Shown: piece by piece, positions 1 through 9,259 of the stretch
How the letters are laid out: every line of letters starts with the position of its first letter
How positions within the stretch are numbered: the first letter of the stretch is position 1
Origin: Burkholderiales bacterium RIFCSPHIGHO2_01_FULL_63_240
GTDB lineage: Bacteria; Pseudomonadota; Gammaproteobacteria; Burkholderiales; Burkholderiaceae_C
NCBI GenBank assembly: GCA_001770725.1
Contig: MERU01000004.1
Location: 62,001 to 126,000 of the forward strand
Length of the DNA stretch: 64,000 bases
Direction: 5' to 3'
Made by a program: the position numbers and the translations under genes
Notes under the pieces: model-generated
The model's database searches: none
Told to the model about the DNA's origin: nothing
What the model saw: the letters and a program-made list of their open reading frames with translations, nothing else

Positions 1-2157
1 CAGGTCGCGGAAGACCGACTGCATGCGGGGCACGCTGGTGAAGCTGGGCACCGGGCGCTGCACCAGTGCGTCGGCGTCCAGCTCGAAGAGCACAGGGGCC
101 TGCGGCAGGTCATAGGCCTGGCGCCACTTCGGGTGCAGCTCGCCCACAAAGCCCACTGCGCGGCCCCCCACCACCACCTGGGCGCAACGCCCCGGGTGGA
201 AAGCCGGGTGCTCGGCGGCCACGAAGGTGGCCTGCAGCGGTGCCAGCAGCGACTCGACATCGCCCTTGACATCGAAGAAATCGACCTGGCGGGCGGCCTG
301 CCCCCATTGCAGCGCATCGGCCGGGCCATAGGCCAGGCCCGCCACCCGCACGGGCTGATCAAAACCAGCGACCGTCTGCATGCCATCGGCGACCGAAGCG
401 TCGCGGCGGAACACGCGCCCCACCTCGAACAGGCGCACGCGGTCGGCCTTGCGGGCCAGGTTCGTGCGCAGCACCTCGACCAGGCTGCCGATCAGCGAAG
501 AGCGCATGACCGACAGCTGGCTGGCGATGGGGTTGAGCAACTCAATGGGGTTGGCGTTGCCCGCGAAATCGGCTTCCCAGCGGGCTTCGACGAAGCTGAA
601 GGTGATGGCTTCCTGGTAGCCACGGGCGGCCACGGCCCGGCGCACGGCGTACAGGCCGCGACGGGCCTCGGGGCGCACTTCCGAGACCACCGGCGCCTTC
701 GGCGCGCGGCGCGGCAGCTTGTCGAAGCCGATGACACGCACCACCTCTTCGATCAGGTCTTCTTCGATCTGGATGTCGAAGCGCCAGCTCGGCGGTGTCA
801 CGATGAGGTGGGTGTCGTCCTTCAGCGCCTGCGTGCCGTAAGGCAGGTCCAGGCGCTGGAACACGGCCTGCACCTCGGCCAGGCTCACCGGCATGCCGAT
901 GACGCGCTGCGCGCGCGACAGGCGCAGCGTCACGGGCTTGCGCTCAGGCAGGTGCACCTTCAGGTCGTCCAGCGGGCCAGCCTCGCCGCCGCAGATGTCG
1001 AGGATCAGGCGGGTGACGCGCTCGATGTACTGCGCGGTGGGCGCCGGGTCCACCCCACGCTCGTAGCGGTGCGAGGCGTCGGTCGAGAAGTTGTAGTGGC
1101 GCGCGCGCCCGGCGATCGCCTTGGGCCACCAGAAAGCAGCCTCCAGGTAGACGTTGCGGGTCTCATCGCCCACGGCGGTGGCGTCGCCGCCCATGATGCC
1201 GGCCAGTGACTCGACCTGGCTTTCATCGGCGATCACGCCCACCTGCTCGTCCAGCGTGATGGTGTTGCCGTTGAGCAGTTTGAGTTGCTCGCCAGCACGC
1301 CCCCAGCGCACCGTCAGCTCGCCGCGAATCTTGTCCAGGTCGAACACATGCGAGGGCTGGCCCAGCTCGAACATCACGTAGTTGGAGATGTCGACGAGGG
1401 CCGACACCGGACGCTGTCCGCAACGCGCCAGGCGCTCGACCATCCAGGCCGGCGTCTTGGCCCGCGGGTTCACGCCACGGATCACTCGTCCACCAAAGCG
1501 ACCGCACAGGTCGGCCGCCTCGACATTGACCTTCAGCCGATCGTCGATGGCGGGCTTGACCGGCTCGCTGGCGGGCAAGTGCAAGGGCGCACCGGTCAGG
1601 GCCGAGACCTCGCGGGCGATGCCCGCCACGCTCAGGCAGTGCGCCAGGTTGGGCGTGAGCTTGAGCGTGAACAGCGTGTCGTCGAGCTGGAGGTGCTCGC
1701 GGATGCTGACACCCACCGGTGCGTCATCGGCCAGGATGTGCAGGCCGTTGGACTCATCGGAAACACCCAGCTCCTTGGCCGAGCACAGCATGCCCAGGCT
1801 TTCCACGCCACGCAGCTTGCCCTTCTTGATCACGAAGGCCTTGCCGTCAGCCCCCGGTGGCAGCTCGGCACCCACCATCGCGCAAGGCACCTTGATGCCC
1901 GGGCGCACGTTCGGCGCCCCACAGACGATCTGCAGCACCTCACCGGTGCCCGCGTCCACCTTGCACACGTTCAGGCGGTCGGCGTCCGGGTGCTTGGCGA
2001 CTTCCAGCACCTGGGCCACGACCACGCCCGTGAAGTGCGGCGCCACCGGCTGCAGCTCTTCGACTTCCAGGCCGGCCATGGTCAACAGGTCGGCCAGTTG
2101 CTGCGTGCTCAGATCGGGGTTGCAGAAGGTGCGCAACCAGGACTCGGGGAATTGCAT
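1..2157 (-). CDS. pheT: Phenylalanine--tRNA ligase beta subunit (C-terminus off the window)
   Basis: This gene encodes the beta chain of the cytoplasmic alpha2-beta2 phenylalanyl-tRNA synthetase, which charges tRNA-Phe. The visible 719 codons start at an ATG ([11 protein letters not shown]) and remain open to the window edge, so roughly the last 80-90 residues of an ~800-residue protein are missing. The N-terminal OB-fold tRNA-binding domain (residues ~40-150, with HPDADRL and CGAPNV), the B3/B4 editing region, the B5 domain and the start of the catalytic-like core are recognisable. It lies 20 bp downstream of an alcohol dehydrogenase gene that separates it from pheS; the two subunit genes are normally adjacent. 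Co-transcription with that gene is inferred from the spacing. Confidence 0.97.
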   Translation of the reverse strand, partial: MQFPESWLRTFCNPDLSTQQLADLLTMAGLEVEELQPVAPHFTGVVVAQVLEVAKHPDADRLNVCKVDAGTGEVLQIVCGAPNVRPGIKVPCAMVGAELPPGADGKAFVIKKGKLRGVESLGMLCSAKELGVSDESNGLHILADDAPVGVSIREHLQLDDTLFTLKLTPNLAHCLSVAGIAREVSALTGAPLHLPASEPVKPAIDDRLKVNVEAADLCGRFGGRVIRGVNPRAKTPAWMVERLARCGQRPVSALVDISNYVMFELGQPSHVFDLDKIRGELTVRWGRAGEQLKLLNGNTITLDEQVGVIADESQVESLAGIMGGDATAVGDETRNVYLEAAFWWPKAIAGRARHYNFSTDASHRYERGVDPAPTAQYIERVTRLILDICGGEAGPLDDLKVHLPERKPVTLRLSRAQRVIGMPVSLAEVQAVFQRLDLPYGTQALKDDTHLIVTPPSWRFDIQIEEDLIEEVVRVIGFDKLPRRAPKAPVVSEVRPEARRGLYAVRRAVAARGYQEAITFSFVEARWEADFAGNANPIELLNPIASQLSVMRSSLIGSLVEVLRTNLARKADRVRLFEVGRVFRRDASVADGMQTVAGFDQPVRVAGLAYGPADALQWGQAARQVDFFDVKGDVESLLAPLQATFVAAEHPAFHPGRCAQVVVGGRAVGFVGELHPKWRQAYDLPQAPVLFELDADALVQRPVPSFTSVPRMQSVFRDL

Positions 2158-2177
2158 GGAAAGGGGTCCTTGGGGAT

Positions 2178-3215
2178 TCAGTTCTGTTCGGCGTCCAGCA
2201 CCACGCGGTAGCGGGCCTTGCCGGCGCGCAGGTGGTCGAGGGCCTCGTTGATGCGGCTCATCGGGAAGTGTTCGGTCTGCGGCTCGATGCCATGGCGCGC
2301 GGCAAAAGCCAGCATGGTGTCGATGTCCTGGCGCGAGCCCGTGGGCGAGCCCGACACGCTGCGCTGCCCACCGATCAGCGGGAAGGCCTCGACCTCCATC
2401 GGTTGAGGCAGGATGCCCACCAGGTGCAGGCGGCCATTGGGCGCCAGCGTGGACATCAGCGCCTTCCAGTTCAGCATCACGTTGACGGTGACCAGCACCA
2501 TGTCCAACTGGCCCGCGATGGCCTTCATCGACTTCGGGTCCGTGCTGGAGACCACGCGGTGCGCGCCCAACTGCAGCGCCTCATCGCGCTTGGACTCGCT
2601 CGACGTGAAGGCCGTGACCTCGCAGCCCCAGGCCCGTGCGAACTTCAGCGCAAGGTGCCCCAGGCCACCGATGCCGACCACGCCCACGCGGTGCACCGGC
2701 TTGATGTCGAAGTTCAGGAAGGGCGAGAACACCGTGATGCCGCCACACAGCAGCGGGCCCGCCTTGGCCGGATCCAGCCCTTCGGGGATCGGGCTGACCC
2801 ACAACCAGTGGGCGCGCACCTTCTCGGCGAAGCCGCCATGGTGGCCCACGATGGTCGCCACGCCGGCACGGCACAGCTGCGGCTGGCCGCTCAGGCAGCT
2901 CGGGCAGGTCTGGCAGCTCATGGACATCCAGCCCAGGCCCACCTTCTGGCCCAGCTTCAGGCCCTTGGCGCGATCGCCCAGGCCCACCACCGTGCCCACC
3001 ACCTCGTGGCCACCGACGATCGGGTAGGCCGAAATACCCCACTCGTTGTCGATCAGCGAAAGATCTGAGTGGCACAGCCCGCAATGTTCGACGCGGATCT
3101 CGACCTCTTCGGCGCCCAGCGGGCCCGGGTCGTACGAGAACGGCACGACGGGCTTGGCGGCTTCCTGGGCGGCCCAGGCCTGGATCGTGGTGGGGCTCGT
3201 GGCGGTGGTGGTCAT
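2178..3215 (-). CDS. Zinc-dependent alcohol dehydrogenase (CAD/YahK-like)
   Basis: This is a 345-residue medium-chain dehydrogenase that interconverts alcohols and aldehydes using NAD(P)H. Catalytic zinc ligands are visible at C45 (HCGLCHSD) and H70-E71 (GGHE). The structural zinc cysteines are C101, C104, C107 and C115. A GxGxxG Rossmann motif ([16 protein letters not shown]) follows at about residue 175-190. These features fit the cinnamyl-alcohol/YahK-type branch, but the substrate cannot be told from sequence. I chose ATG 3215 ([10 protein letters not shown]) over an upstream in-frame ATG at 3302 because family alignment begins here and a GAGGA-like site precedes it. The gene sits between pheS and pheT on the same strand (91 bp and 20 bp gaps), an unusual position that suggests insertion into the operon. 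Confidence 0.92.
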   Translation of the reverse strand: MTTTATSPTTIQAWAAQEAAKPVVPFSYDPGPLGAEEVEIRVEHCGLCHSDLSLIDNEWGISAYPIVGGHEVVGTVVGLGDRAKGLKLGQKVGLGWMSMSCQTCPSCLSGQPQLCRAGVATIVGHHGGFAEKVRAHWLWVSPIPEGLDPAKAGPLLCGGITVFSPFLNFDIKPVHRVGVVGIGGLGHLALKFARAWGCEVTAFTSSESKRDEALQLGAHRVVSSTDPKSMKAIAGQLDMVLVTVNVMLNWKALMSTLAPNGRLHLVGILPQPMEVEAFPLIGGQRSVSGSPTGSRQDIDTMLAFAARHGIEPQTEHFPMSRINEALDHLRAGKARYRVVLDAEQN

Positions 3216-3275
3216 GCGGGCATCCTCATCAGACAGGTTGGAGACATCGACACGCAAGCAGCGAAAGAAGCGGCT

Positions 3276-3296
3276 GAGGGCAGGCGCCCTGCCCTC
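3276..3296 (-). repeat. Perfect hairpin between pheS and the alcohol dehydrogenase
   Basis: Nine-base arms (GAGGGCAGG and CCTGCCCTC) enclose a 3-base loop just after the pheS stop. No U-run follows on either strand, so it is not a standard terminator. It could be an RNA-processing or 3'-end stabilising element, or a scar of the dehydrogenase insertion. Confidence 0.4.
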
Positions 3297-3306
3297 GCCC
3301 ACCGCT

Positions 3307-4356
3307 TCACTGGAACTGCTGCAGGAAACGCAGGTCGCCTTCGTAGAACAGGCGCAGGTCGTTCACACCATAGCGCAGCATGGTGAGCCGGTCCGGGCCG
3401 AGGCCGAAGGCAAAGCCAATGTACTGCTCCGGGTCCAGGCCGAAGTTGCGCACCACGTTCGGGTGCACCTGGCCAGCGCCACCGACTTCCAACCAGCGCC
3501 CCTTGAGCGGACCGGAGGCAAACGCGATGTCGACCTCGGCCGACGGCTCGGTGAAGGGGAAGAACGAGGGGCGGAAGCGGATGTCGAGCTCGTCGGTCTC
3601 GAAGAAGGTGCTGAAGAAGTCGCCCAGCACGGCCTTGAGGTCGGTGAAGCTCACGCTCTCGCCGATCCACAGGCCTTCGCACTGGTGGAACATCGGCGAG
3701 TGGGTGGCGTCGCTGTCGACGCGGTAGGTGCGGCCCGGCGCGATCACGCGGATCTCGGGGATGCGCTCGCCACGGGCGAGTTGCTCGGCGTGGTCCTGCA
3801 CGTGCTGCATGGCGTAGCGCACCTGCATCGGGCTGGTGTGCGTGCGCAGCAGGTGCCCACCTTCGACGTAGAAAGTGTCGTGCATGGATCGCGCGGGGTG
3901 GTCCTCCGGCGTGTTCAGCGCGGTGAAGTTGTGCCAGTCGCCTTCGATCTCGGGGCCATCTGCAACGGCGAAACCCATCGAGCCGAAGATGCCTTCGATG
4001 CGCTCGATGCTCAGCGACACGGGGTGCAGGCCGCCTTCGCCGCGGCGGCGACCGGGCAGGGTCACGTCCAGCGATTCGGCGCGCAACTGCTGGGCCAGCT
4101 CGGCATCGGACAGGGCCTGGCGGCGCGCGTTAAGCAGCGCCTCGACTTGCTGCTTGGCCTGGTTGATGGCCGCGCCACGGGTCTTCTTGTCTTCCGGGCT
4201 CAGGGCGGCCATGCCCTTGAGCAGCTCGGTGAGCGAGCCCGACTTGCCCAGGAATCGGGCCTTGGCGTTTTCGAGGTCAGCAGGCGTGGCGGCGGCGTCG
4301 AACGCGGACTGTGCCGATTGCACCAGGGTCTGCAGGTCGCTGGACGAGTCGTTCAT
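3307..4356 (-). CDS. pheS: Phenylalanine--tRNA ligase alpha subunit
   Basis: This is the catalytic alpha chain of phenylalanyl-tRNA synthetase (about 349 residues, normal length). It has an N-terminal coiled-coil region ([15 protein letters not shown]) with the conserved KARFLGKSG segment. Class II motifs follow, including the region with FHQCEGLW and the C-terminal [14 protein letters not shown] motif 3. Two ATGs are possible. ATG 4365 gives [11 protein letters not shown] 4356 (MNDSSSDL) matches the usual family N-terminus. Neither has a clear Shine-Dalgarno site. ATG 4356 overlaps the TGA of a 26-codon mini-ORF as ATGA, which suggests translational coupling. An intrinsic terminator lies directly upstream, so expression probably depends on read-through from rplT. 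Confidence 0.96.
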   Translation of the reverse strand: MNDSSSDLQTLVQSAQSAFDAAATPADLENAKARFLGKSGSLTELLKGMAALSPEDKKTRGAAINQAKQQVEALLNARRQALSDAELAQQLRAESLDVTLPGRRRGEGGLHPVSLSIERIEGIFGSMGFAVADGPEIEGDWHNFTALNTPEDHPARSMHDTFYVEGGHLLRTHTSPMQVRYAMQHVQDHAEQLARGERIPEIRVIAPGRTYRVDSDATHSPMFHQCEGLWIGESVSFTDLKAVLGDFFSTFFETDELDIRFRPSFFPFTEPSAEVDIAFASGPLKGRWLEVGGAGQVHPNVVRNFGLDPEQYIGFAFGLGPDRLTMLRYGVNDLRLFYEGDLRFLQQFQ

Positions 4357-4433
4357 CGGATGCATTCGAAAAAAAAGGCCAACACGGGGTTGGCCTTGGG
4401 TTCAGTCGAGGCCACCGGCAAGCCGGCGGCCAT
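4353..4433 (-). CDS. Possible 26-codon leader ORF before pheS
   Basis: An ATG at 4433 opens 26 codons ending in TGA at 4353-4355, with the TGA overlapping the pheS ATG at 4356. It runs through both hairpins of the rplT-pheS junction. Its three consecutive Phe codons (TTT TTT TTC, 4368-4376) are simply the U-tract of the terminator. They lie downstream of the structure they would need to control, so a classical PheM-type attenuator is not supported. No convincing ribosome-binding site precedes the ATG. It may be translated for coupling only, or not at all. Confidence 0.25.
   Translation of the reverse strand: MAAGLPVASTEPKANPVLAFFFECIR
4369..4397 (-). terminator. Intrinsic terminator or attenuator between rplT and pheS
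   Basis: Read on the minus strand, arms AAGGCCAAC and GTTGGCCTT enclose loop CCCGT and are followed by eight U residues. It ends 3-12 bases before the pheS start codons. An upstream hairpin (4410-4431) has a 3' arm, GGUGGCCU, that can pair instead with the terminator 5' arm AGGCCAACC (one bulge). That would give two mutually exclusive folds. Confidence 0.8.
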
Positions 4434-4457
4434 CAGTCTGACATGGGTGCTGCGAGA

Positions 4458-4817
4458 TCAGGCAGCCAGTTGGGCCTTGGCCTTTTCGACGATGCTGGCG
4501 AAAGCAGCGGGGTCGTTGACAGCCATGTCAGCCAGGACCTTGCGATCGATTTCGATCGAGGCCTTCTTGATGCCAGCAATGAACTTGCTGTAGGTCAGGC
4601 CCAGGGCGCGGCTGCCGGCGTTGATGCGGGCGATCCACAGGCGGCGGAATTCGCGCTTCTTGGCGCGGCGGTCACGGTAGGCGTACTGACCGGCCTTCAT
4701 CACCGCCTGCTTGGCGATGCGATAGACGTTCTTGCGGCGACCGCGGAAACCCTTGGCAAGGGCGAGGACTTTCTTGTGACGGGCACGGGCGGTAACGCCA
4801 CGTTTGACGCGAGGCAT
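4458..4817 (-). CDS. rplT: 50S ribosomal protein L20
   Basis: This 119-residue protein is the expected L20 length and begins [18 protein letters not shown]. The very basic N-terminal extension binds 23S rRNA during early 50S assembly, and the C-terminal globular half ([20 protein letters not shown]) is typical. In E. coli L20 also represses translation of rpmI-rplT by binding the mRNA leader. The long structured rpmI leader seen here is compatible with the same control, by inference. rpmI lies 53 bp upstream and pheS about 100 bp downstream behind a terminator hairpin. Confidence 0.98.
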   Translation of the reverse strand: MPRVKRGVTARARHKKVLALAKGFRGRRKNVYRIAKQAVMKAGQYAYRDRRAKKREFRRLWIARINAGSRALGLTYSKFIAGIKKASIEIDRKVLADMAVNDPAAFASIVEKAKAQLAA

Positions 4818-4870
4818 GTGTAGCTCCTTCTGCGTTGACTAGAGGACGATCGAGACGGCTGCTGCAGGTC

Positions 4871-5074
4871 TTACAGACCGGCGAAAGGCAGCATCTGGGC
4901 GATGTGGCCCATGTTGGTCTCGTGCACGTTGACGGCGCCGCGGAGCTGGCGCTTGTTCTTCGTGGTCTTCTTGGTCAGGATGTGGCGCTTGAAGGCTTGG
5001 CCGCGCTTGACGGTGCCACCGGGACGAACGCGAAAACGCTTTTTCGCGCTGCTCTTGGTCTTCATCTTGGGCAT
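4871..5074 (-). CDS. rpmI: 50S ribosomal protein L35
   Basis: This is a 67-residue basic protein starting [14 protein letters not shown] with the family signature region [23 protein letters not shown]. The length is normal for L35. A good ribosome-binding site (AAGGAG) lies a few bases upstream of the ATG. It is preceded by a 254-base gap to infC that holds a strong hairpin, and is followed closely by rplT, the standard order in bacteria. Confidence 0.98.
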   Translation of the reverse strand: MPKMKTKSSAKKRFRVRPGGTVKRGQAFKRHILTKKTTKNKRQLRGAVNVHETNMGHIAQMLPFAGL

Positions 5075-5155
5075 GTTGATGCTCCTTATGACTTGTTCCT
5101 GTCAGGCGCCACGGCACCCACGTCCGTGTCTTGATGGCCTGCAGGCACTTCGATT

Positions 5156-5189
5156 GCCTCTGCGGCGCCTTCAAAAGCACCGCAGAGGC
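5156..5189 (-). promoter_or_regulatory. Long-loop hairpin in the rpmI leader (possible L20 control site)
   Basis: Perfect 10-base arms GCCTCTGCGG and CCGCAGAGGC are separated by a 14-base loop, about 80-115 bases upstream of the rpmI ATG in the infC-rpmI gap. There is no U-tract, so it is not a terminator. In E. coli the equivalent mRNA region folds into L20-binding sites that shut off rpmI-rplT. This hairpin sits where such a control element is expected, but I cannot confirm an L20-binding fold. Confidence 0.4.
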
Positions 5190-5328
5190 TTGGAGGCCGC
5201 CAGAAGCAACAAAGCGGCTCAACCTGGGTTGCCCCTGGGTGATCCGCCTCGCAGACTGCTGTCGGCTTCGGCCGGCGGGCGCCCCTTCAATACGAGGCAA
5301 ACCCACCAAAGCCTTAGATGATAACAGA

Positions 5329-5877
5329 TTATTTCTTCTTCTTGGGGCCCAGCACCATGATCATCTGGCGCCCTTCGAGTTTCGGCATGTTTTCGACCAG
5401 CGAGCAATCCTGCAGGTCATCACGCACGCGTTCCAGCAGGCGCATGCCCAGGTCCTGGTGGGTGATTTCACGACCGCGGAAGCGCAGCGTGACCTTGCCC
5501 TTGTCGCCGTCTTCCAGGAAGCGGCGCAGGTTGCGCAGCTTGATCTGGTAGTCGCCTTCGTCGGTGCCCGGGCGGAACTTGACTTCCTTGACCTCGATGA
5601 CCTTCTGCTTGAGCTTGGCGTCGTGGGCCTTTTTCTGCTCCTGGTACTTGAACTTGCCGTAGTCCATCAGGCGGCAGACGGGGGGATCAGCCGTGGCGGA
5701 GATCTCGACCAGGTCCACATCGTGCTCAGCCGACAGTCGCAGGGCTTCCTGGATGCTGACGACGCCGAGGGGCTCGTTCTCCGGTCCGTTCAGGCGGACT
5801 TCGGGTGCAGTGATTTCGCGGTTCAGCCGGTGCTTGCGCTCGTCGTTGCGCGTGCGGCGGTCAAAGAAGTTAGCGAT
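5329..5877 (-). CDS. infC: Translation initiation factor IF-3, AUC start
   Basis: IF-3 binds the 30S subunit, keeps subunits apart and checks start-codon pairing. The 182-residue product has the IF3 N-domain ([44 protein letters not shown]) and the C-domain ending [19 protein letters not shown]. The nearest in-frame ATG (5985) would add 36 residues unlike any IF-3. The start that fits the family is AUC at 5877 ([10 protein letters not shown]), with AAGGAA six bases upstream. A rare AUU or AUC start underlies IF-3 autoregulation in E. coli and seems conserved here. A promoter at 6195-6223 would give a leader of about 310 nt. thrS, normally just upstream, is displaced by a sensor-kinase gene. 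Confidence 0.95.
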   Translation of the reverse strand: MANFFDRRTRNDERKHRLNREITAPEVRLNGPENEPLGVVSIQEALRLSAEHDVDLVEISATADPPVCRLMDYGKFKYQEQKKAHDAKLKQKVIEVKEVKFRPGTDEGDYQIKLRNLRRFLEDGDKGKVTLRFRGREITHQDLGMRLLERVRDDLQDCSLVENMPKLEGRQMIMVLGPKKKK

Positions 5878-6194
5878 GTCGGTTTCCTTCGGGCCCGGCG
5901 CTGAAATCGCTCGGACCAATGGTCTGTGAACACGCGCCCGGTGATCAGTGACCGGCTGTCCAGACTGCATGAACAAGCTCGGCACGCATCAGACCCGATC
6001 GGCGATGTCTGGGTCGAGCTTCGAAGGAGAAGTCTTCATCGACATCGCGCCGGGGTTCTGTTGCCCCGGGCGCGCAGGAAGGACAGGATGGCACCGTTTG
6101 GCAACACCGTTGGCAACCATGGACTTGAAGGCACGCCCAAAGGAAAACCACGGTCATGAACACACGGCTGCTAAGCCTGACCTTTGCGCGCGAA

Positions 6195-6223
6195 AGTTTA
6201 CACGCTCCCGGCTCGTTGCGCAA
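6195..6223 (-). promoter_or_regulatory. Sigma-70-type promoter for infC
   Basis: On the minus strand TTGCGC and TAAACT are separated by exactly 17 bases, with TG directly before the -10. Transcription would start near 6188, leaving a ~310 nt leader before infC. It lies in the 454-base gene-free stretch 5878-6331 between infC and the divergent sensor kinase. I see no other clear element in that stretch. The read is by eye. Confidence 0.5.
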
Positions 6224-6331
6224 ACCCAACGCCCCCTCGGTCCCGTTCCGATCACCCTGGTTGGGTGCCCCGTGGCAGACTCCGACCATGGCTTCCGCGA
6301 TGTCCCGCCCCCCCATCCGCCCCCATCGCCC

Positions 6332-9247
6332 ATGTCCTTGACCCGCCGCTGGCGCCGGATCCTGCCGAGCATGTTGGCTGCGAGCCTGTTGCTCGGCGCC
6401 GGCACGCTTGCGGCCCAAGACGCGCTTTCCCCGGCCAGCGCACCCGCCGGCATGAAGGTGCTGCGCGTCGTCAGCGACGAGAACTTCCCTCCCTACACCT
6501 ATCGCAACAGCGATGGCGGTCCCGAAGGCCTGCTCATCGACCGTTGGCGCCTGTGGTCCCGCAAGACCGGCGTGCCGGTCGAGTTCAACCTGCGCAACTG
6601 GTCGCAGGCCCAGCAGGCCCTGCTCGCCGGCGAAGCCGATGTCATCGACCTGATCTACCGCACACCTTCGCGCGAAGCCAAATACGACTTTTCCAGGCCG
6701 TATGCCGACATGCCCGTGGGCATCTACAGCCATGCCGACATCCAGGGCATCCACAACGCGGCCACGCTCAAGGGCTTTCTCATCGGCGCGCAGGACGGCG
6801 ATGCCTGCATCGAGCAACTGCAGGAAGCCGGCATCCGCACGATCGCCACTTACCCCAATTACGAACAGCTCATCCGCGCCGCCCAGCGCCAGGAGGTCAA
6901 GGTCTTCTGCCTCGACGAAGGTCCTGCGCGCTTTTACCTCTACAAGCTCGGCGTGGACACCGACTTCAAGCAATCGTTCGTGCTCTACACCGGTCAGGCT
7001 CACCGCGCCGTCAAGGAGGGGCAAACCGCTGTGCTGGACTTCGTCGAGCAAGGCATGCGAGCCATCACCGAGGGTGAAGAGCAGGCGCTGCGCGACAAGT
7101 GGCTCGGCGCCCCCAGCGAACCACCCCATGTGCCCCGCGAAGTGTGGTGGGCGGCGGGGGCCGTGGTGGCTGGCGCCGGGCTGTTGCTGCTGTGGAACAT
7201 GCAGTTGCGCCGTCGGGTCGGGACCCGCACCGCCGCCCTCCAGGGCGCGCTCAAGGCCCTGAGGCAGGCGCACCAGGACACCGAGGTGGCTCGCGCCGAT
7301 CTGGCCGCCACCCTGGATGCCATCCCGGACTGGTTGATCGAATTCGATGACGCGGGGCGCGTTGTCAATGCCTTCGCCGGCCGGGAAGGCAGCGCAATCG
7401 AGGCAGACACCGCACGCCTGATCGGACAGCCTCCCGCCGCCTTCCTGCCCGAGGCGGCGGCCGACATCGTCCTGGAGTCGATCGACACCGCACGCCGCGA
7501 GGGGCGCGACCTGGGCCGCAGCATCTGCCTGGATGTGTCCTCGGGCCAGCGCTGGCTTGAGCTTTCCAGCACGCGCAAGCTGCACGGACAGCAATTGCAT
7601 GTGCTCATGCTCGCCCGAGACATCACCCAACGGCATCAGGCCGAGGCCGACTCGGCCAAGGCCCGGCTGGCCCAGGCCGCAGCGGAGCGGGACAAGCTCT
7701 TCAAGGTGCTCTATGAAATGGCCCCGGTCGCCATGGCCTTCCAGCGCGGCGACCAGGTGGTGTCCGTCAACCAGCGCTACATGAGCCAGCTGGGCCTGAC
7801 CGCCGAAGACATCCGCCACCCAGACCAATGGTTCCAGCGCGCCTACCCCGACCCCGCTTACCGGGACTGGGTCATCCAGCGCTGGCAGCAGGACATCGAC
7901 CAGGCCCGCCATGGCGATGGCACCGTCCCGGCGCGCGAATACCACGTCGTGACCGGGCATGGTCACACGCTGGACGTGCTGATCGGCGGGCAACTGCTGG
8001 ACGACGGCCTGCTCATCACCCTGCAGGACATCACGCCGCTGAAGCAGGCCAAGGAGGCCGCCGAGGCCGCGAACGAGGCCAAGAGCGCCTTCCTGGCGAC
8101 CATGAGCCACGAAATACGCACCCCCTTGAACGCCATCATCGGGCTGACCACCCTGCTGCTGCGCGGCGACCTGCTGGACCCATCGCGTGTGCGCGATCAC
8201 CTGCTCAAGATCGAGGGCGCAGGCCAGTTGCTGCTGGGCACCCTCAACGACATCCTGGACTTCTCCAAGATCGAGGCCGGCAAGCTGGAAATCGAGCGCC
8301 AGCCTTTCGAGCCGCGCACGCTGCTGCGCCAGCTGGCCTGGACCCTCGAAGACCAGGCCCGAGCCAAGGGCCTGACACTGTCGACCCACGCCAGCGCCGA
8401 CGTGCCCGAGCAAATGGTGGGCGACCCCATGCGACTGGGGCAGGTGCTGCTGAACCTTGGCGGCAACGCGGTGAAGTTCACCGAAGCCGGCGGCATCGAA
8501 ATCCGGTTGAGCGCGACCCAGGGAGCGCGCGGCACCCCCGTGCTGCGCGCAGAGGTGCGGGACTCAGGCATCGGCATCGACGCCGATGCGCTGACACGCC
8601 TGTTCACCCCCTTCCAGCAGGCCGACAACTCGACCACCCGGCGCTTTGGCGGCACCGGGCTGGGCCTGGCCATCAGCCGCCGCATCGTCGAGCTCATGGG
8701 CGGGCGCATTGGCGTGGAGAGCAGGCCTGGTCAGGGCTCCACGTTCTGGATGGAGCTGCCAATGACCGAGGAAGACACCCCCGCCAGGCAGGAGCCTGCA
8801 ACGGGCGAGGCGCACACCACCCCGATGCTCGCGAACCTGCCCGCGGGCCTGCAGGTGCTGCTGGTGGAGGACAACGACCTCAACCGCGACCTGGCCTGCG
8901 AGCTGCTGAAACTGCACGGTCTGACCGCGCACACGGCCGCCAACGGCCGCGAAGCCGTCGACGTGGCCGCACGGTCCGATCTGACGCTCGACCTGATCCT
9001 CATGGACATGCAGATGCCGGAGATGGACGGGCTGGAAGCCACGCGCTTGCTGCGCCGCATGCCCCACCGCCAAGCCGTGCCGATCATTGCGATGACGGCC
9101 AACGCATCGGTGGACGACCGCCAGCGCTGCATCGACGCAGGCATGAACGACCACCTGCCCAAGCCTTTCGAGCTCACCCGCCTGACGCAGACGCTGCAAC
9201 GCTGGCTGGCACCGCGCGCCGACCAGGGCGGCGGGCCAGCAGCCTGA
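6332..9247 (+). CDS. Hybrid sensor histidine kinase (SBP3-TM-PAS-PAS-HisKA-HATPase-REC)
   Basis: This 971-residue membrane sensor kinase starts at ATG 6332, the first start giving a clean signal peptide (cleavage near TLAAQDA, residue ~29). A periplasmic family-3 solute-binding domain spans ~40-265 ([12 protein letters not shown]). A membrane helix follows at ~271-290, then two PAS domains (~324 and ~454). The HisKA domain holds H593 in [12 protein letters not shown], the ATPase domain runs ~695-810, and a C-terminal receiver starts at ~841 with D892 in [11 protein letters not shown]. The layout resembles EvgS/BvgS sensors that bind a small solute, but the final HPt domain is absent. No cognate response regulator is adjacent. 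It is divergent from infC, convergent with thrS (12 bp apart), and breaks the usual thrS-infC pairing. Confidence 0.93.
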   Translation: MSLTRRWRRILPSMLAASLLLGAGTLAAQDALSPASAPAGMKVLRVVSDENFPPYTYRNSDGGPEGLLIDRWRLWSRKTGVPVEFNLRNWSQAQQALLAGEADVIDLIYRTPSREAKYDFSRPYADMPVGIYSHADIQGIHNAATLKGFLIGAQDGDACIEQLQEAGIRTIATYPNYEQLIRAAQRQEVKVFCLDEGPARFYLYKLGVDTDFKQSFVLYTGQAHRAVKEGQTAVLDFVEQGMRAITEGEEQALRDKWLGAPSEPPHVPREVWWAAGAVVAGAGLLLLWNMQLRRRVGTRTAALQGALKALRQAHQDTEVARADLAATLDAIPDWLIEFDDAGRVVNAFAGREGSAIEADTARLIGQPPAAFLPEAAADIVLESIDTARREGRDLGRSICLDVSSGQRWLELSSTRKLHGQQLHVLMLARDITQRHQAEADSAKARLAQAAAERDKLFKVLYEMAPVAMAFQRGDQVVSVNQRYMSQLGLTAEDIRHPDQWFQRAYPDPAYRDWVIQRWQQDIDQARHGDGTVPAREYHVVTGHGHTLDVLIGGQLLDDGLLITLQDITPLKQAKEAAEAANEAKSAFLATMSHEIRTPLNAIIGLTTLLLRGDLLDPSRVRDHLLKIEGAGQLLLGTLNDILDFSKIEAGKLEIERQPFEPRTLLRQLAWTLEDQARAKGLTLSTHASADVPEQMVGDPMRLGQVLLNLGGNAVKFTEAGGIEIRLSATQGARGTPVLRAEVRDSGIGIDADALTRLFTPFQQADNSTTRRFGGTGLGLAISRRIVELMGGRIGVESRPGQGSTFWMELPMTEEDTPARQEPATGEAHTTPMLANLPAGLQVLLVEDNDLNRDLACELLKLHGLTAHTAANGREAVDVAARSDLTLDLILMDMQMPEMDGLEATRLLRRMPHRQAVPIIAMTANASVDDRQRCIDAGMNDHLPKPFELTRLTQTLQRWLAPRADQGGGPAA

Positions 9248-9259
9248 TCGGCGGCCTGA

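Noticed and set aside
4368-4376. Three Phe codons before pheS read as a PheM-like attenuator
   Set aside because: They are the U-tract of the terminator itself. A ribosome stalled there would be too late to influence termination.
6156-6341. A short plus-strand ORF ([15 protein letters not shown]) upstream of the sensor kinase
   Set aside because: It has no family resemblance, overlaps the predicted infC promoter and runs in a different frame from the kinase start.
5945-8413. An 822-codon open frame on the minus strand opposite the sensor kinase
   Set aside because: It is antisense to a gene with clear kinase domains. Its product is low-complexity Gly/Ala/Arg/His/Gln and matches no family; high GC keeps such frames open.
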